Shown here: one piece after another, positions 28,089 to 35,751 of the stretch
How the letters are laid out: every line of letters begins with the position of its first letter
Position numbering within the stretch: the stretch's first letter is position 1
Assembly: GCA_045805505.1 (NCBI GenBank)
Contig: JBJMLA010000032.1
Span: 69,146 to 133,145 of the forward strand
Direction of reading: 5' to 3'
DNA: 64,000 bases
Origin: BP-464 sp045805505
Lineage (GTDB): Bacteria; Actinomycetota; Thermoleophilia; Solirubrobacterales; Solirubrobacteraceae
Position numbers and translations under genes: made by a program
Notes under the pieces: model-generated
Database searches by the model: none
Seen by the model: the letters and a program-made list of their open reading frames with translations, nothing else
What the model was told of the DNA's origin: nothing

Positions 28089-29382
28089 CGAACGACGCCA
28101 CCTTCTTGCCGCCGGCGCCCTCGAGGTGGCGCAGCGCGAAGAGGTCCTCGATGCTGCGCAGCAGCGAGAGGTGGTCGTACTCGGTGGTGTCGATCGCCCC
28201 CGCGGCGACGTGGTCGGCCGAGAGCAGCAGGGCGCCGGTGACCGGATCCTCCGCGTTGCCCGAGGCGCTGGGCACGATCGCCAGCAGGCCGTCGTCGGCG
28301 TAGGCCTTCGACTGCAGGACCGCGCCTGCCACGAGGCGCAGCCACGCGTCGGGATCGGCGACATCGGGTGCGGGCGAGATCCAGGAGTAGGTCGCGGTGC
28401 GCTGCTCGTCTGCGAGGTCGGCGGCGAGGTCGTCGAGCCCCACGTCGGCGGCCGCGCAGTCGGGCGCCGTGGTGATGGTCTGGAAGTACATGAACGGGTC
28501 ACGCGAGGTCAGGCCGTCATCGGCCGCGCCGTCGTCCGGGTGGCTGCAGTCCTGATGTCCCTCGACATACGCCTTCCAGGTGTCGCCGAACGCGACGAGC
28601 TGGTCGGGCAGCGTGTAGGCGTCGAGCGGGTACACGCAACCCTCGCTGCCGTCGAACGGTGTGTAGAGCGGGCATCCGGCGTCGGTTTGCGGGTTGGCGG
28701 CCTGCCCGGAGATCATCGTGATGCGGTTGGCGAGCACGCCCTGCGACGTCGCGCGGTAGCCGGCCAGCAGCGTGCCCTGGGGGGCGAGCTCGTCGGCCAG
28801 ATATCGCCCCGTCGCGCCGGCGCCGAACCACTGCTCGTAGGTTCCGGCGCCCAGCGCGATGACGAAGACGTGCTTGATCTCGGGCCCGTCGGGCTCGTCG
28901 TCGGCGGCGGGGATGACCGGTTCGTCGTCCTCGGGAGCAGGGGCCGCGGGCTCCTCCGGCGCGGGCGTCGCGGCAGGGGGTTCGCTGACCGGCTCGGGCG
29001 CGGGGACGGGCTCCGGCGTGGGGGAGGGCCGGAGGTCGGGCGCCTGCGGCGCGGGCGTTGCCGCGACGGGAGGCATCTGGATCGTGATCGCCCCGCGCGG
29101 CGTCGCAGCGAGCGCGCGCGGGGTGTCCGACGTGGCCGCTCCGGCGACGACGACACCGAAGCCCATCACCGTCATCAGCAGCGCCGCGGCGAGACGTGGG
29201 GAGGGCAGCATCGTCAGGGCGCCCTCGGAGACGCGGGCGGGCGCCGGGCCCGTGGTCGCCGGTGCCAGCAGCGCGCGCCAGTCCAGGCGCAGCGCGCCCA
29301 CACGCCGACCGCACCCGAGGCAGTAGCGCTGGTCGGCCGCGAGCGGCGTGCTGCAGTCCGGGCAGGTGGGCACGTCGCGCAT
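28069..29382 (-). CDS. Zinc-ribbon membrane protein with degenerate phosphoesterase domain
   Basis: 437 residues. An N-terminal zinc ribbon (C7, C10, C21, C24) faces the cytoplasm; a membrane segment spans about 59-83; a Pro/Ala/Glu-rich linker runs to about 165; the rest resembles the PF04185 acid phosphatase/phospholipase C family (HVFVIALGAGTYEQWFG at its start and EYDHLSLLRSIEDLFALRHL at its end). The family's first metal motif, normally ENHSF or similar, reads GAGTY, and the Asp-Asp pair expected before the last block is not seen. The Ser in MISGQ remains. It may be a catalytically dead, sensory or binding homologue. PHO-like repeats lie just upstream. Confidence 0.75.
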   Translation of the reverse strand: MRDVPTCPDCSTPLAADQRYCLGCGRRVGALRLDWRALLAPATTGPAPARVSEGALTMLPSPRLAAALLMTVMGFGVVVAGAATSDTPRALAATPRGAITIQMPPVAATPAPQAPDLRPSPTPEPVPAPEPVSEPPAATPAPEEPAAPAPEDDEPVIPAADDEPDGPEIKHVFVIALGAGTYEQWFGAGATGRYLADELAPQGTLLAGYRATSQGVLANRITMISGQAANPQTDAGCPLYTPFDGSEGCVYPLDAYTLPDQLVAFGDTWKAYVEGHQDCSHPDDGAADDGLTSRDPFMYFQTITTAPDCAAADVGLDDLAADLADEQRTATYSWISPAPDVADPDAWLRLVAGAVLQSKAYADDGLLAIVPSASGNAEDPVTGALLLSADHVAAGAIDTTEYDHLSLLRSIEDLFALRHLEGAGGKKVASFVSPLLH

Positions 29383-29402
29383 GCTCGCCTGCGAGCTCGG
29401 AC

Positions 29403-29424
29403 GCGGTGTGAACGACGGGTGAAG
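29403..29424 (-). promoter_or_regulatory. PHO-box-like pair before the phosphoesterase-like gene
   Basis: Minus-strand units CTTCACCCGTC (29424-29414) and GTTCACACCGC (29413-29403), 11 bp apart and 20 bp before the ATG at 29382. The 11-mer GTTCACACCGC recurs exactly on the other strand at 29424-29434. Confidence 0.7.
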
Positions 29425-29467
29425 TTCACACCGCTTTCACCGGAATGTCACGACCTCTTCACGCCCA
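29424..29467 (+). promoter_or_regulatory. Distal PHO-box-like array of pstS1
   Basis: Four 11-bp units: GTTCACACCGC, TTTCACCGGAA, TGTCACGACCT, CTTCACGCCCA. It faces the first Pst operon and abuts the opposite-strand pair at 29403-29424. Confidence 0.8.
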
Positions 29468-29503
29468 CCGGGCCGGGCACCGCGACGCTTGCCGCCGCGA
29501 TGC

Positions 29504-29547
29504 ATTCACCGCTTCTTCACCGACCGGCTACCAGGGATTCACATCTC
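29504..29547 (+). promoter_or_regulatory. Proximal PHO-box-like array of pstS1
   Basis: Four 11-bp units: ATTCACCGCTT, CTTCACCGACC, GGCTACCAGGG, ATTCACATCTC, ending 63 bp before the pstS1 ATG. The third unit departs from the consensus in the same way as in the array at 28045-28088. Confidence 0.8.
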
Positions 29548-29610
29548 TGCCCCGGTGCGACCGGAGACTCCCCAGCGATCGGAACCGTTCCCCGAAAGGA
29601 GTCTCATCAC

Positions 29611-30417
29611 ATGAATCGCAAGCGCGCATTCGTCGCCTGCGTCGCGGTGGCTGGAGTCACCGCCGCCGCTCCGGCGGCCGCCCTGGCCAAGCCTGTCATC
29701 ACCATGTCCGGCTCGACGTCGGTCGCCCCTCTGGCGGCCCTGCTGGCCAAGGAGTACATCAAGACCAACGGCATCAAGTTCAAGATCGCCCAGGGCGGCT
29801 CGGACATCGGTGTCGCCGACGTCGCGGCCGGCCGCGTGACGATCGGCAACTCGTCGCGCGATCCCAAGCCCACCGACCCGGGCGGCATCGTGTTCAACAA
29901 GATCGCCAAGGACGCGATCTGCGTCGTCACCAACCCCGCCAACCCGCTGGGCAACATCGATCAGGCCACCATCCAGGCGGTCTTCTCGGGCAAGATCACC
30001 GACTGGTCGAAGGTCCCGGGATCGACGATCTCCGGCCCCATCGACCTGACGGTCCGCACGGCGGCTTCCGGCACGCAGGACGCGTTCCAGAAGATCTTCA
30101 TGGGGTCCTCGACGGTGGCGGGCTCGGCTGCGCAGAAGGCCTCCAACGGCCTCATCCAGCAGACCGTCCAGTCCGACAAGCAGGCCATCGGCTACGTGTC
30201 CCTGGACTTCGTCTCGGGCACCAACAGCGTCGGCTACAAGGGCGTCGGCTGCGACCTGCGCAACGCGAAGTCCGGCGAGTACGGCGGCGTCCGCAACTTC
30301 TGGATGGTGACGCGCGGGACTCCGAAGGGGCCGGTGCTCAAGTTCCTGAAGTGGGTCCAGGAGTCGGCGAGGGCCAACCGCATCGTCGGCAAGCACTGGG
30401 TTCCGCTGCACGACTGA
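29611..30417 (+). CDS. pstS: Phosphate-binding protein PstS, secreted form
   Basis: 268 residues. Start ATG is fixed by AAAGGAG 9 nt upstream and a Sec signal peptide (cleavage near ALA-KPV, residue 26). There is no lipobox cysteine, unlike the second PstS here. The phosphate-binding loops are visible: MSGSTSVAPLAA, the IGNSSRDP segment and RTAASGTQDAF. It should capture phosphate outside the membrane for the PstCAB importer. The gene overlaps pstC by one base (TGATG). The short length (about 240 mature) and YVSLDFVSG region fit the compact PstS group. Two PHO-like arrays lie upstream. Confidence 0.93.
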   Translation: MNRKRAFVACVAVAGVTAAAPAAALAKPVITMSGSTSVAPLAALLAKEYIKTNGIKFKIAQGGSDIGVADVAAGRVTIGNSSRDPKPTDPGGIVFNKIAKDAICVVTNPANPLGNIDQATIQAVFSGKITDWSKVPGSTISGPIDLTVRTAASGTQDAFQKIFMGSSTVAGSAAQKASNGLIQQTVQSDKQAIGYVSLDFVSGTNSVGYKGVGCDLRNAKSGEYGGVRNFWMVTRGTPKGPVLKFLKWVQESARANRIVGKHWVPLHD

Positions 30418-31400
30418 TGCTGGAACGGCTCCGACAGCCGTGGAGCGACAGGCGCGCCGAGCGAGTGCTCGGCGCGCTGTCGTCGCTCGTCCTATTGACG
30501 ATCGCCGCCATGGTGGTGTTCGTCTTCGCCAAGGCGTGGCCGTCGCTGACCGGCAACGGCCTGGCCTGGTTCGGCGGTGGCGGCGGGGTCGATCAGCAGC
30601 TGACCGACATCTTCAACTCGCCCGCCGACTCGTCGAAATGGGACTACACGTTCCACGCGTGGCCGCTGATCTGGGCCACCATCCTCACCACGGGGATCAG
30701 CGTGATCTTCGCGCTGATCTTCTCGCTCTTCGCCGCGGTCTTCATCGTCGAGTTCGCCCCGCCATCGGTGCGGCGCATCGTCGAGCCGGTCGTCCGGTTG
30801 CTCGCCGCGGTCCCCAGCGTGATCTACGGCCTCATCGGGATCCTCGTCCTGGTGCCGTTCGTCCGCGACACCTTCATCAGCGACCAGATGCGCTTCGACG
30901 TCGCGGGCGTCATGCAGCTCAACGGCGCCGGTCTGCTCGTCTCCGTCGTGATCCTCACCGTGATGATCACGCCGATCATGATCGCCATCAACGTCGACGC
31001 GCTGACCAGCGTGCCGCGCGGGTGGCGCGAGGGCGCGGTCGCCCTCGGTGTGAACCGCTGGCGCGCCATGTGGACGGTGACCATCCACGCCTCGCGCCCC
31101 GCGATCGTCGCCGGCGCGGTGCTGGCCACGGCCCGCGCGCTCGGCGAGGCGATCATGCTCGCGATGGTGTCCGGGTCGGTGGGCTTCGCCCCGAACCCGG
31201 CCGACGGGCTGACCTTCATCTTCGAGCCGCTGCGCACCCTCGCCGCGACCATCGTCGACAACGCAGAGGGCCTGAGCGTCAAGCCCTTCGGCCAGACGAT
31301 CTACGCGATCGCCGCGGTGCTGCTGGTGTCGAGCTTCTTCCTGAGCTTCGCCGGCTGGGCCGCCAAGCAGCCCATGAAGAAGTACGGAGTGCGGATCTAG
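30417..31400 (+). CDS. pstC: Phosphate ABC transporter permease PstC
   Basis: 327 residues with about six membrane segments and the binding-protein-dependent permease loop (VPRGWREGAVALGVNRWRAMW). A long extracytoplasmic loop between the first and second segments (LAWFGGGGGVDQQLTDIFN) is typical of PstC. It pairs with PstA to form the phosphate channel. Start ATG overlaps the pstS stop by one base. Confidence 0.93.
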   Translation: MLERLRQPWSDRRAERVLGALSSLVLLTIAAMVVFVFAKAWPSLTGNGLAWFGGGGGVDQQLTDIFNSPADSSKWDYTFHAWPLIWATILTTGISVIFALIFSLFAAVFIVEFAPPSVRRIVEPVVRLLAAVPSVIYGLIGILVLVPFVRDTFISDQMRFDVAGVMQLNGAGLLVSVVILTVMITPIMIAINVDALTSVPRGWREGAVALGVNRWRAMWTVTIHASRPAIVAGAVLATARALGEAIMLAMVSGSVGFAPNPADGLTFIFEPLRTLAATIVDNAEGLSVKPFGQTIYAIAAVLLVSSFFLSFAGWAAKQPMKKYGVRI

Positions 31401-32378
31401 ATGGCGGCCGGAACCGTCAACCTGCGGCCGAGCCGCCCGCGCGGCGGCGAGTCGATCTCCAACTGGCGCTGGGGCGACCGCATCGCGTTCCTGCTGTGTT
31501 GGGCGGCCGGGATCATGCTGTGCCTGATCGCCGCGGCGATCATGGGCTACATGCTGGTCAAGGGGCTGTCCTACATCAGCCTCGACCTCATCACCAGCCA
31601 TCCGGTGGCCGGCAACGACCAGAGCTCGAGCGGCGGGTTCCTCGACCCGATCATCGGCACGGTCCTGCTCAGCGTCATCGGCATCGCCATCGCGACCCCG
31701 ATCGCCGTGTCGGCCGCCGTGTGGATCGTCGAGTACGGCCGGCCCAAGGCGCTCGCGCGCCTCGTCGAGGCCGGCATCGAGATCGTCGCCGGCACGCCCG
31801 ACATCGTCCTGGCCATCTTCGGCCTGGTCCTCTTCCAGCAGGGCATCTTCAGCTGGATGTCGCTGACCGCCGAGGGCGGGTCGGTGTTCGGCCGCTCGTT
31901 CCTGACCGCGGGGGCGATGATGTCGCTGATCGCCCTGCCGATGGTCTTCGGCGCGACCCGCGAGGGCCTGCAGTCGATCCCGTCGCACCTGCGCGAGGCC
32001 TCCTACGGCCTGGGCAAGACCAAGATCGCGACCATCCGCCGCGTCCTGATGCCGGCCGTGCGGCCCAACATCGGTACCGGGATGGCCCTGGGCATGGGCC
32101 GTATCGCCGGTGACACCGCCATCGTCGTGATCCTGCTGGGCGGCACGTCGCTGCTCGAGCCCGAGGGCAGCGTGCCCGGCTTCGATGTCCTGAAGGGCAC
32201 GGGATCGACGCTGACCAGCTACGTCTTCAACAACTCGCCGTCGGGTGAGGGCAACGCCCCGGAGAAGGCCTACGCGGCGGCGTTCGTCCTGCTGCTCGTC
32301 GTGGTCGGCCTGAACTTCTGCGTCGACCTCATGACCCGCGACCGCAAGGGCACCGGCGTCGGAGCGCTGAGCAAATGA
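31401..32378 (+). CDS. pstA: Phosphate ABC transporter permease PstA
   Basis: 325 residues with about six membrane segments and the EAA-type loop (IPSHLREASYGLGKTKIATIR) that docks on PstB. The ATG follows the pstC stop directly. The C-terminal half has a long loop GSVPGFDVLKGTGSTLTSYV before the last segment, as in other actinobacterial PstA proteins. It ends in a 4-bp ATGA overlap with pstB. Confidence 0.93.
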   Translation: MAAGTVNLRPSRPRGGESISNWRWGDRIAFLLCWAAGIMLCLIAAAIMGYMLVKGLSYISLDLITSHPVAGNDQSSSGGFLDPIIGTVLLSVIGIAIATPIAVSAAVWIVEYGRPKALARLVEAGIEIVAGTPDIVLAIFGLVLFQQGIFSWMSLTAEGGSVFGRSFLTAGAMMSLIALPMVFGATREGLQSIPSHLREASYGLGKTKIATIRRVLMPAVRPNIGTGMALGMGRIAGDTAIVVILLGGTSLLEPEGSVPGFDVLKGTGSTLTSYVFNNSPSGEGNAPEKAYAAAFVLLLVVVGLNFCVDLMTRDRKGTGVGALSK

Positions 32379-33271
32379 TCATGGAAGAGGAATCCCCTGT
32401 GGAGAGCACCATCCCGCCGCCGATCCGGCGCATCGCGGTCGACGAGCAGCCGACCGTCGTCACGACCCCGTTGCCCCAGCGCAGCACGGCCTTCCAGCAG
32501 CGCGCCGACGTCGAGGCGCGAGAGCGCATGACGCTCGAGTCGCTCAGCGTGTCCTACGGCCAGAAGCTCGCCGTCAAGGAGGTCTCGCTGAACATCCGCC
32601 AGGGCGAGGTCCTCGCGCTGATCGGGCCGTCGGGCTGCGGCAAGACGACGCTGCTGCGCACGCTCAACCGCCTGACCGAGCTGACGCCGACCGCGATGCG
32701 CAGCGGGCGGATCCTGCTCGACGGCAACGACGTCGACGGCATCGAGGTCACCGACCTGCGCAAGCGCGTCAGCATGGTCTTCCAGCAGCCCAACCCGTTC
32801 CCGATGTCGATCTTCGACAACGTCGCCTACGCGATCCGCGAGCAGGGTCGCAAGCGCCCGGGCAAGGCCGAGGTGCGCCCGCAGGTCGAGGTGGCCCTGC
32901 GCCGCGCCGGCCTGTGGGACGAGGTCTCCCACGACCTCGACCATCCCGCCCTGCGCCTCTCGGGCGGCCAGCAGCAGCGGCTGTGCATCGCGCGCGCCCT
33001 CGCCGCCCAGCCCGAGGTCCTCCTCATGGACGAGCCGTGCTCGGCGCTGGACCCCGCCTCGACCGCGCGCATCGAGGAGCTGATCGGCGAGCTGCGCCGC
33101 GACCTGGCGATCGTCATCGTCACCCACAACCTTCAGCAGGCCTACCGCGTGGCCGACAACGTCGCGTTCATGTACCTCGGGGACCTGGTCGAGTATGGGC
33201 CGGCCGAACGCGTGTTCACCGCGCCGGTGGCCGAGCGCACGCGGGCCTACGTCAGCGGGGCCTTCGGGTGA
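32375..33271 (+). CDS. pstB: Phosphate ABC transporter ATPase PstB with N-terminal extension
   Basis: 298 residues; the ABC core (about 50-298) has Walker A GPSGCGKTT, signature LSGGQQQRLCIARAL and Walker B LLMDEPCSALD, the Cys-Ser-Ala form typical of PstB. The first 50 residues are Pro/Glu/Gln-rich and not part of the fold. The ATG at 32375 overlaps pstA (ATGA); the GTG at 32399 has a better ribosome site (AGAGGAA) and would shorten the tail by eight residues. A lipoprotein gene overlaps its stop. Confidence 0.93.
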   Translation: MIMEEESPVESTIPPPIRRIAVDEQPTVVTTPLPQRSTAFQQRADVEARERMTLESLSVSYGQKLAVKEVSLNIRQGEVLALIGPSGCGKTTLLRTLNRLTELTPTAMRSGRILLDGNDVDGIEVTDLRKRVSMVFQQPNPFPMSIFDNVAYAIREQGRKRPGKAEVRPQVEVALRRAGLWDEVSHDLDHPALRLSGGQQQRLCIARALAAQPEVLLMDEPCSALDPASTARIEELIGELRRDLAIVIVTHNLQQAYRVADNVAFMYLGDLVEYGPAERVFTAPVAERTRAYVSGAFG

Positions 33272-34008
33272 GACCGGCCGCCGTCATCGCGGTCGCGCTC
33301 GCGGCGACGGGGCTGTCGGCCTGTCAGTCCTCGCAGGACAAGGCCGCCGAACTGCGCAAGCAGGGCGACCGCGCGCTGGCGGGGCGCGAGGGCCTGAAGA
33401 TCGACAAGGTCAACAAGGACGTCGACGTCCTCGGCAGCACGATCCTCAGCGACAAGAACGGCACCGCGGTCGTCGTCGAAATGCAGAACAAGGGCAAGAC
33501 CGACCTCGCCGACGTCCCGATCGCCATCCGGCTCGACGACGCCAAGGGCAAGAAGGTCTTCGCCAACGACGCCCCGGGTCTCGAGCAGGCGCTCGTCTCG
33601 ATGCCGCTGCTGCCGCGGGGCAAGGACAGCTACTGGGTCCACAACCAGGTGATCCCCGCGGCCAAGCCCGCGACGCTCGACGTCAGGGTGGGCGAGCCCG
33701 TCAAGCCGGTCGAGGTGCCCGCGGACCCGCCGCACCTCACCCTCTCGAACATCAAGCTCGATCGCGACGCCGACGGCGCGTTCCTGCACGGGACGGTCAA
33801 CAACCGATCGGCCATCGTGCAGAAGCGGGTGACGATCTTCTGCGTCGCCAAGAAGGGCGGCAAGATCGTCGCCGCCGGCCGTGCCGTCGTCGAGAAGCTC
33901 CCGCCCGCCGAGGGGCTCAAGAAGCCCATCGAGTTCACCGTCTACTTCATCGGCAACCCCGCCGGGGCCACGCTGGACTTCACCGTGCCTCCGGTCGCTC
34001 TGAGGTGA
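33268..34008 (+). CDS. Putative lipoprotein in the first Pst operon
   Basis: 246 residues from a GTG that overlaps the pstB stop (GTGA). The signal peptide ends in a lipobox (TGLSAC, Cys at about 19), so the mature protein should be anchored to the outer face of the membrane. Two similar beta-rich halves are visible, each with a strand set about FxLxD or NKG type (VVVEMQNKGKTDLADVPIAI and FLHGTVNNRSAIVQKRVTIF), resembling FxLYD-like domains. Function unknown; operon position suggests a role linked to phosphate uptake or envelope sensing. Confidence 0.75.
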   Translation: MRPAAVIAVALAATGLSACQSSQDKAAELRKQGDRALAGREGLKIDKVNKDVDVLGSTILSDKNGTAVVVEMQNKGKTDLADVPIAIRLDDAKGKKVFANDAPGLEQALVSMPLLPRGKDSYWVHNQVIPAAKPATLDVRVGEPVKPVEVPADPPHLTLSNIKLDRDADGAFLHGTVNNRSAIVQKRVTIFCVAKKGGKIVAAGRAVVEKLPPAEGLKKPIEFTVYFIGNPAGATLDFTVPPVALR

Positions 34009-34013
34009 GCGCC

Positions 34014-34607
34014 ATGTCACCCGATCCCTGTCCCACCTGCGGCGCGGCGATGGCCGCCGACCAGCGCTACTGCCTCGCCTGCGGGCGCCGCCGCGCCGAG
34101 GCGCGGCTCGACTACCTCGAGATCCTGCGCGCCTCACCGGCCGTCGCCGCCGGTCCGGCCACGGCCGTGGCCGCCGACGCCCGGCAGCGGGCGAACGTCA
34201 CGCTGATCGCCAGCATCGGCTGCCTGCTCCTGGCCATGGGTGTCGGCGTGCTCATCGGCACGGCGGGTGGCAACGACACGGCGGCGCTTCCCGCCGCCGC
34301 GCCGGCGCAGGTCATCAAGGTCCAGGGCGGGGGCACCGCGGCGACGGCCGACACCGCCGCCAAGCCGGCGGCGGACAAGAAGAAGCAGGCCAAGAAGAAG
34401 ACCGGTGGCGATGACGAGAACACGGCCAAGACCGCGGCCGACTCCAAGGCCACCAACCCTGCGCTGACCGAGCTCGACAGCACGTCGGGCGACGACTACA
34501 CCAAGCAGTCCGACAAGCTGCCCAAGGTGGTCAGCACCGGCGGCAAGGCGCCGCCCAAGGACGACAAGGCACCCGCCGGCGGCGGCGACTTCGAGGAGAT
34601 CGGATGA
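34014..34607 (+). CDS. Zinc-ribbon membrane protein in the first Pst operon
   Basis: 197 residues. ATG at 34014 is preferred over the overlapping GTG at 34005 because GAGGTGA lies 5 nt before it. A zinc ribbon (C6, C9, C20, C23) is followed by RRRAEARLDYLEIL, then a membrane segment at about 61-85 and an Ala/Lys/Asp-rich low-complexity tail to the end. The ribbon and following helix closely match the N-terminus of the phosphoesterase-like protein at 28069-29382 (both have AADQRYCLxCGRR). Function unknown; probably a membrane-tethered adaptor. Confidence 0.75.
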   Translation: MSPDPCPTCGAAMAADQRYCLACGRRRAEARLDYLEILRASPAVAAGPATAVAADARQRANVTLIASIGCLLLAMGVGVLIGTAGGNDTAALPAAAPAQVIKVQGGGTAATADTAAKPAADKKKQAKKKTGGDDENTAKTAADSKATNPALTELDSTSGDDYTKQSDKLPKVVSTGGKAPPKDDKAPAGGGDFEEIG

Positions 34608-34990
34608 CCAGCATCGTCGAACGGATCCGTCAGCGGCGGCTCACGCCCCAGGACGTCCACGTGCGCGAGGAGCAGGCGGCGCGCAGCGAGCTGCGCGAGA
34701 AGCGCGCGGTGCTCGCCGAGCGGGTCGCCGGCCTGACCTGGGACCTCGGTGGCCTGACCTACGAGATGGCCATCCGCGACCACTTCCGCCTCGAGGTCCT
34801 CGTCCGGCGCGCGGCCGAGCTGCAGGAGGCCGACGCCGAGCTCGGCGAGGTCGAGCGCCTGCTGGCGATCGAGGAGACCGCGGTGACCGGCAGCTGCCGA
34901 TCGTGCGGCGCCGAGCACAGCCGCGGGGCGACGTACTGCTGGAAGTGCGGGCAGCCCCTGCTGCTGCAGATCGACGCGCCGGCCGGCTAG
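34604..34990 (+). CDS. Coiled-coil protein with C-terminal zinc ribbon
   Basis: 128 residues. Residues about 18-92 are Glu/Arg/Leu-rich helices likely to form a coiled coil (REEQAARSELREKRAVLAER, AELQEADAELGEVERLLAIE). The C-terminus is a zinc ribbon (C98, C101, C112, C115 in SCRSCGA and YCWKCGQ). No signal or membrane segment. The start overlaps the preceding gene (ATGA), making it the last gene of the first Pst operon. It ends in a CTAG overlap with the convergent DUF47 gene. No named family recognised. Confidence 0.75.
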   Translation: MTSIVERIRQRRLTPQDVHVREEQAARSELREKRAVLAERVAGLTWDLGGLTYEMAIRDHFRLEVLVRRAAELQEADAELGEVERLLAIEETAVTGSCRSCGAEHSRGATYCWKCGQPLLLQIDAPAG

Positions 34991-35625
34991 CGGCGGCGGG
35001 AGCGGCGCCGGAGGGTGATGCCCTCCAGCACGTGGGCGACGCTCTCGCAGGCGTCGACGGCGCCCTCGAGGGACTCGAAGATGTCCTTCCACCGGATGAC
35101 CACCATGGGGTCGATGCCGTTGGCGAACAGCGAGGCCACGGCGGCGCGGCTGATGCTGTCGCCCTGGTTCTCGAGGCGATGGATCTCGACGAGCTGCGCG
35201 GACAGGTCGGCGCCGGAACGCAGGGCGCGCAGGGCGTCGGCGATCTGCTCGCCGCAGCCGATGAGGACCTCGGCCATCGCCACCGACTGCTCCATCGGCG
35301 CCTCCACCTGGTAGGTGCCCAGCGCCGTGGCCGCCTCCTCGGCGAAGTCGACGATGTCATCGAGCGTGGTGGCCAGCTGATAGCCCTCGGCCGGGTCGAA
35401 GGGGCAGCGCCGCGGGCTGCAGTCGTTGAGTCGGTGGATGATGTCGTGGGCGATGCGGTCGCCGTCCTGCTCGCAGAGCAGCATGTCGCGAGCGAGGTGG
35501 GCGCGCTCCGGATAGTCCTCGAGCAGGTCGCGCAGGAGCAGGCCCGTGCGCTGGACGTTGCGGGCCGACTCCTCCAGCAGGTCGAAGAGGACCGGGTCGG
35601 TCCGGGTGCGCGCCAGCAGGGCCAT
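34987..35625 (-). CDS. Second DUF47 / PhoU-like protein
   Basis: 212 residues, clear paralogue of the product at 20675-21301: FDLLEESARNVQRTG, CEQDGDRIAHDIIHRLN, LENQGDSISRAAVASL and GIDPMVVIRWKDIFESLEGA align throughout. The second acidic motif reads ENQGDS instead of ENDGDR, so one metal site may be weaker. There is no pit gene next to it. Instead it lies, reversed, between the two Pst operons, so it may regulate Pst or the adjacent winged-helix regulator. It shares a divergent spacer with that regulator, where PHO-like repeats lie at 35666-35709. Confidence 0.85.
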   Translation of the reverse strand: MALLARTRTDPVLFDLLEESARNVQRTGLLLRDLLEDYPERAHLARDMLLCEQDGDRIAHDIIHRLNDCSPRRCPFDPAEGYQLATTLDDIVDFAEEAATALGTYQVEAPMEQSVAMAEVLIGCGEQIADALRALRSGADLSAQLVEIHRLENQGDSISRAAVASLFANGIDPMVVIRWKDIFESLEGAVDACESVAHVLEGITLRRRSRRR

Positions 35626-35665
35626 CGCGCCGACGGTAATGCGGGCACGGCGTCGCGCCCGGACC

Positions 35666-35709
35666 GTTCACGGCTTTTTCACAACGGCTTCACAGCTGGG
35701 TAACCGGCG
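35666..35709 (+). promoter_or_regulatory. PHO-box-like array between DUF47 and the orphan regulator
   Basis: Four 11-bp units: GTTCACGGCTT, TTTCACAACGG, CTTCACAGCTG, GGTAACCGGCG. It sits between divergent genes and could control both; the orientation favours the regulator at 35752. Confidence 0.78.
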
Positions 35710-35751
35710 CACCGCGCGCGGGGAGCAGCCTGCTCTGTTATGGAGGCCGCG

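Noticed and set aside
28126..30417. A 763-codon open frame on the plus strand running into pstS1
   Set aside because: Only the part from the ATG at 29611, with its ribosome site and signal peptide, has homology. The rest is antisense to the phosphoesterase-like gene and crosses two repeat arrays.
33268..34008. A phosphate-binding PstS role for the lipoprotein after pstB1
   Set aside because: It has a lipobox but none of the phosphate-binding loops, and its two beta-rich halves look like FxLYD-type domains instead.
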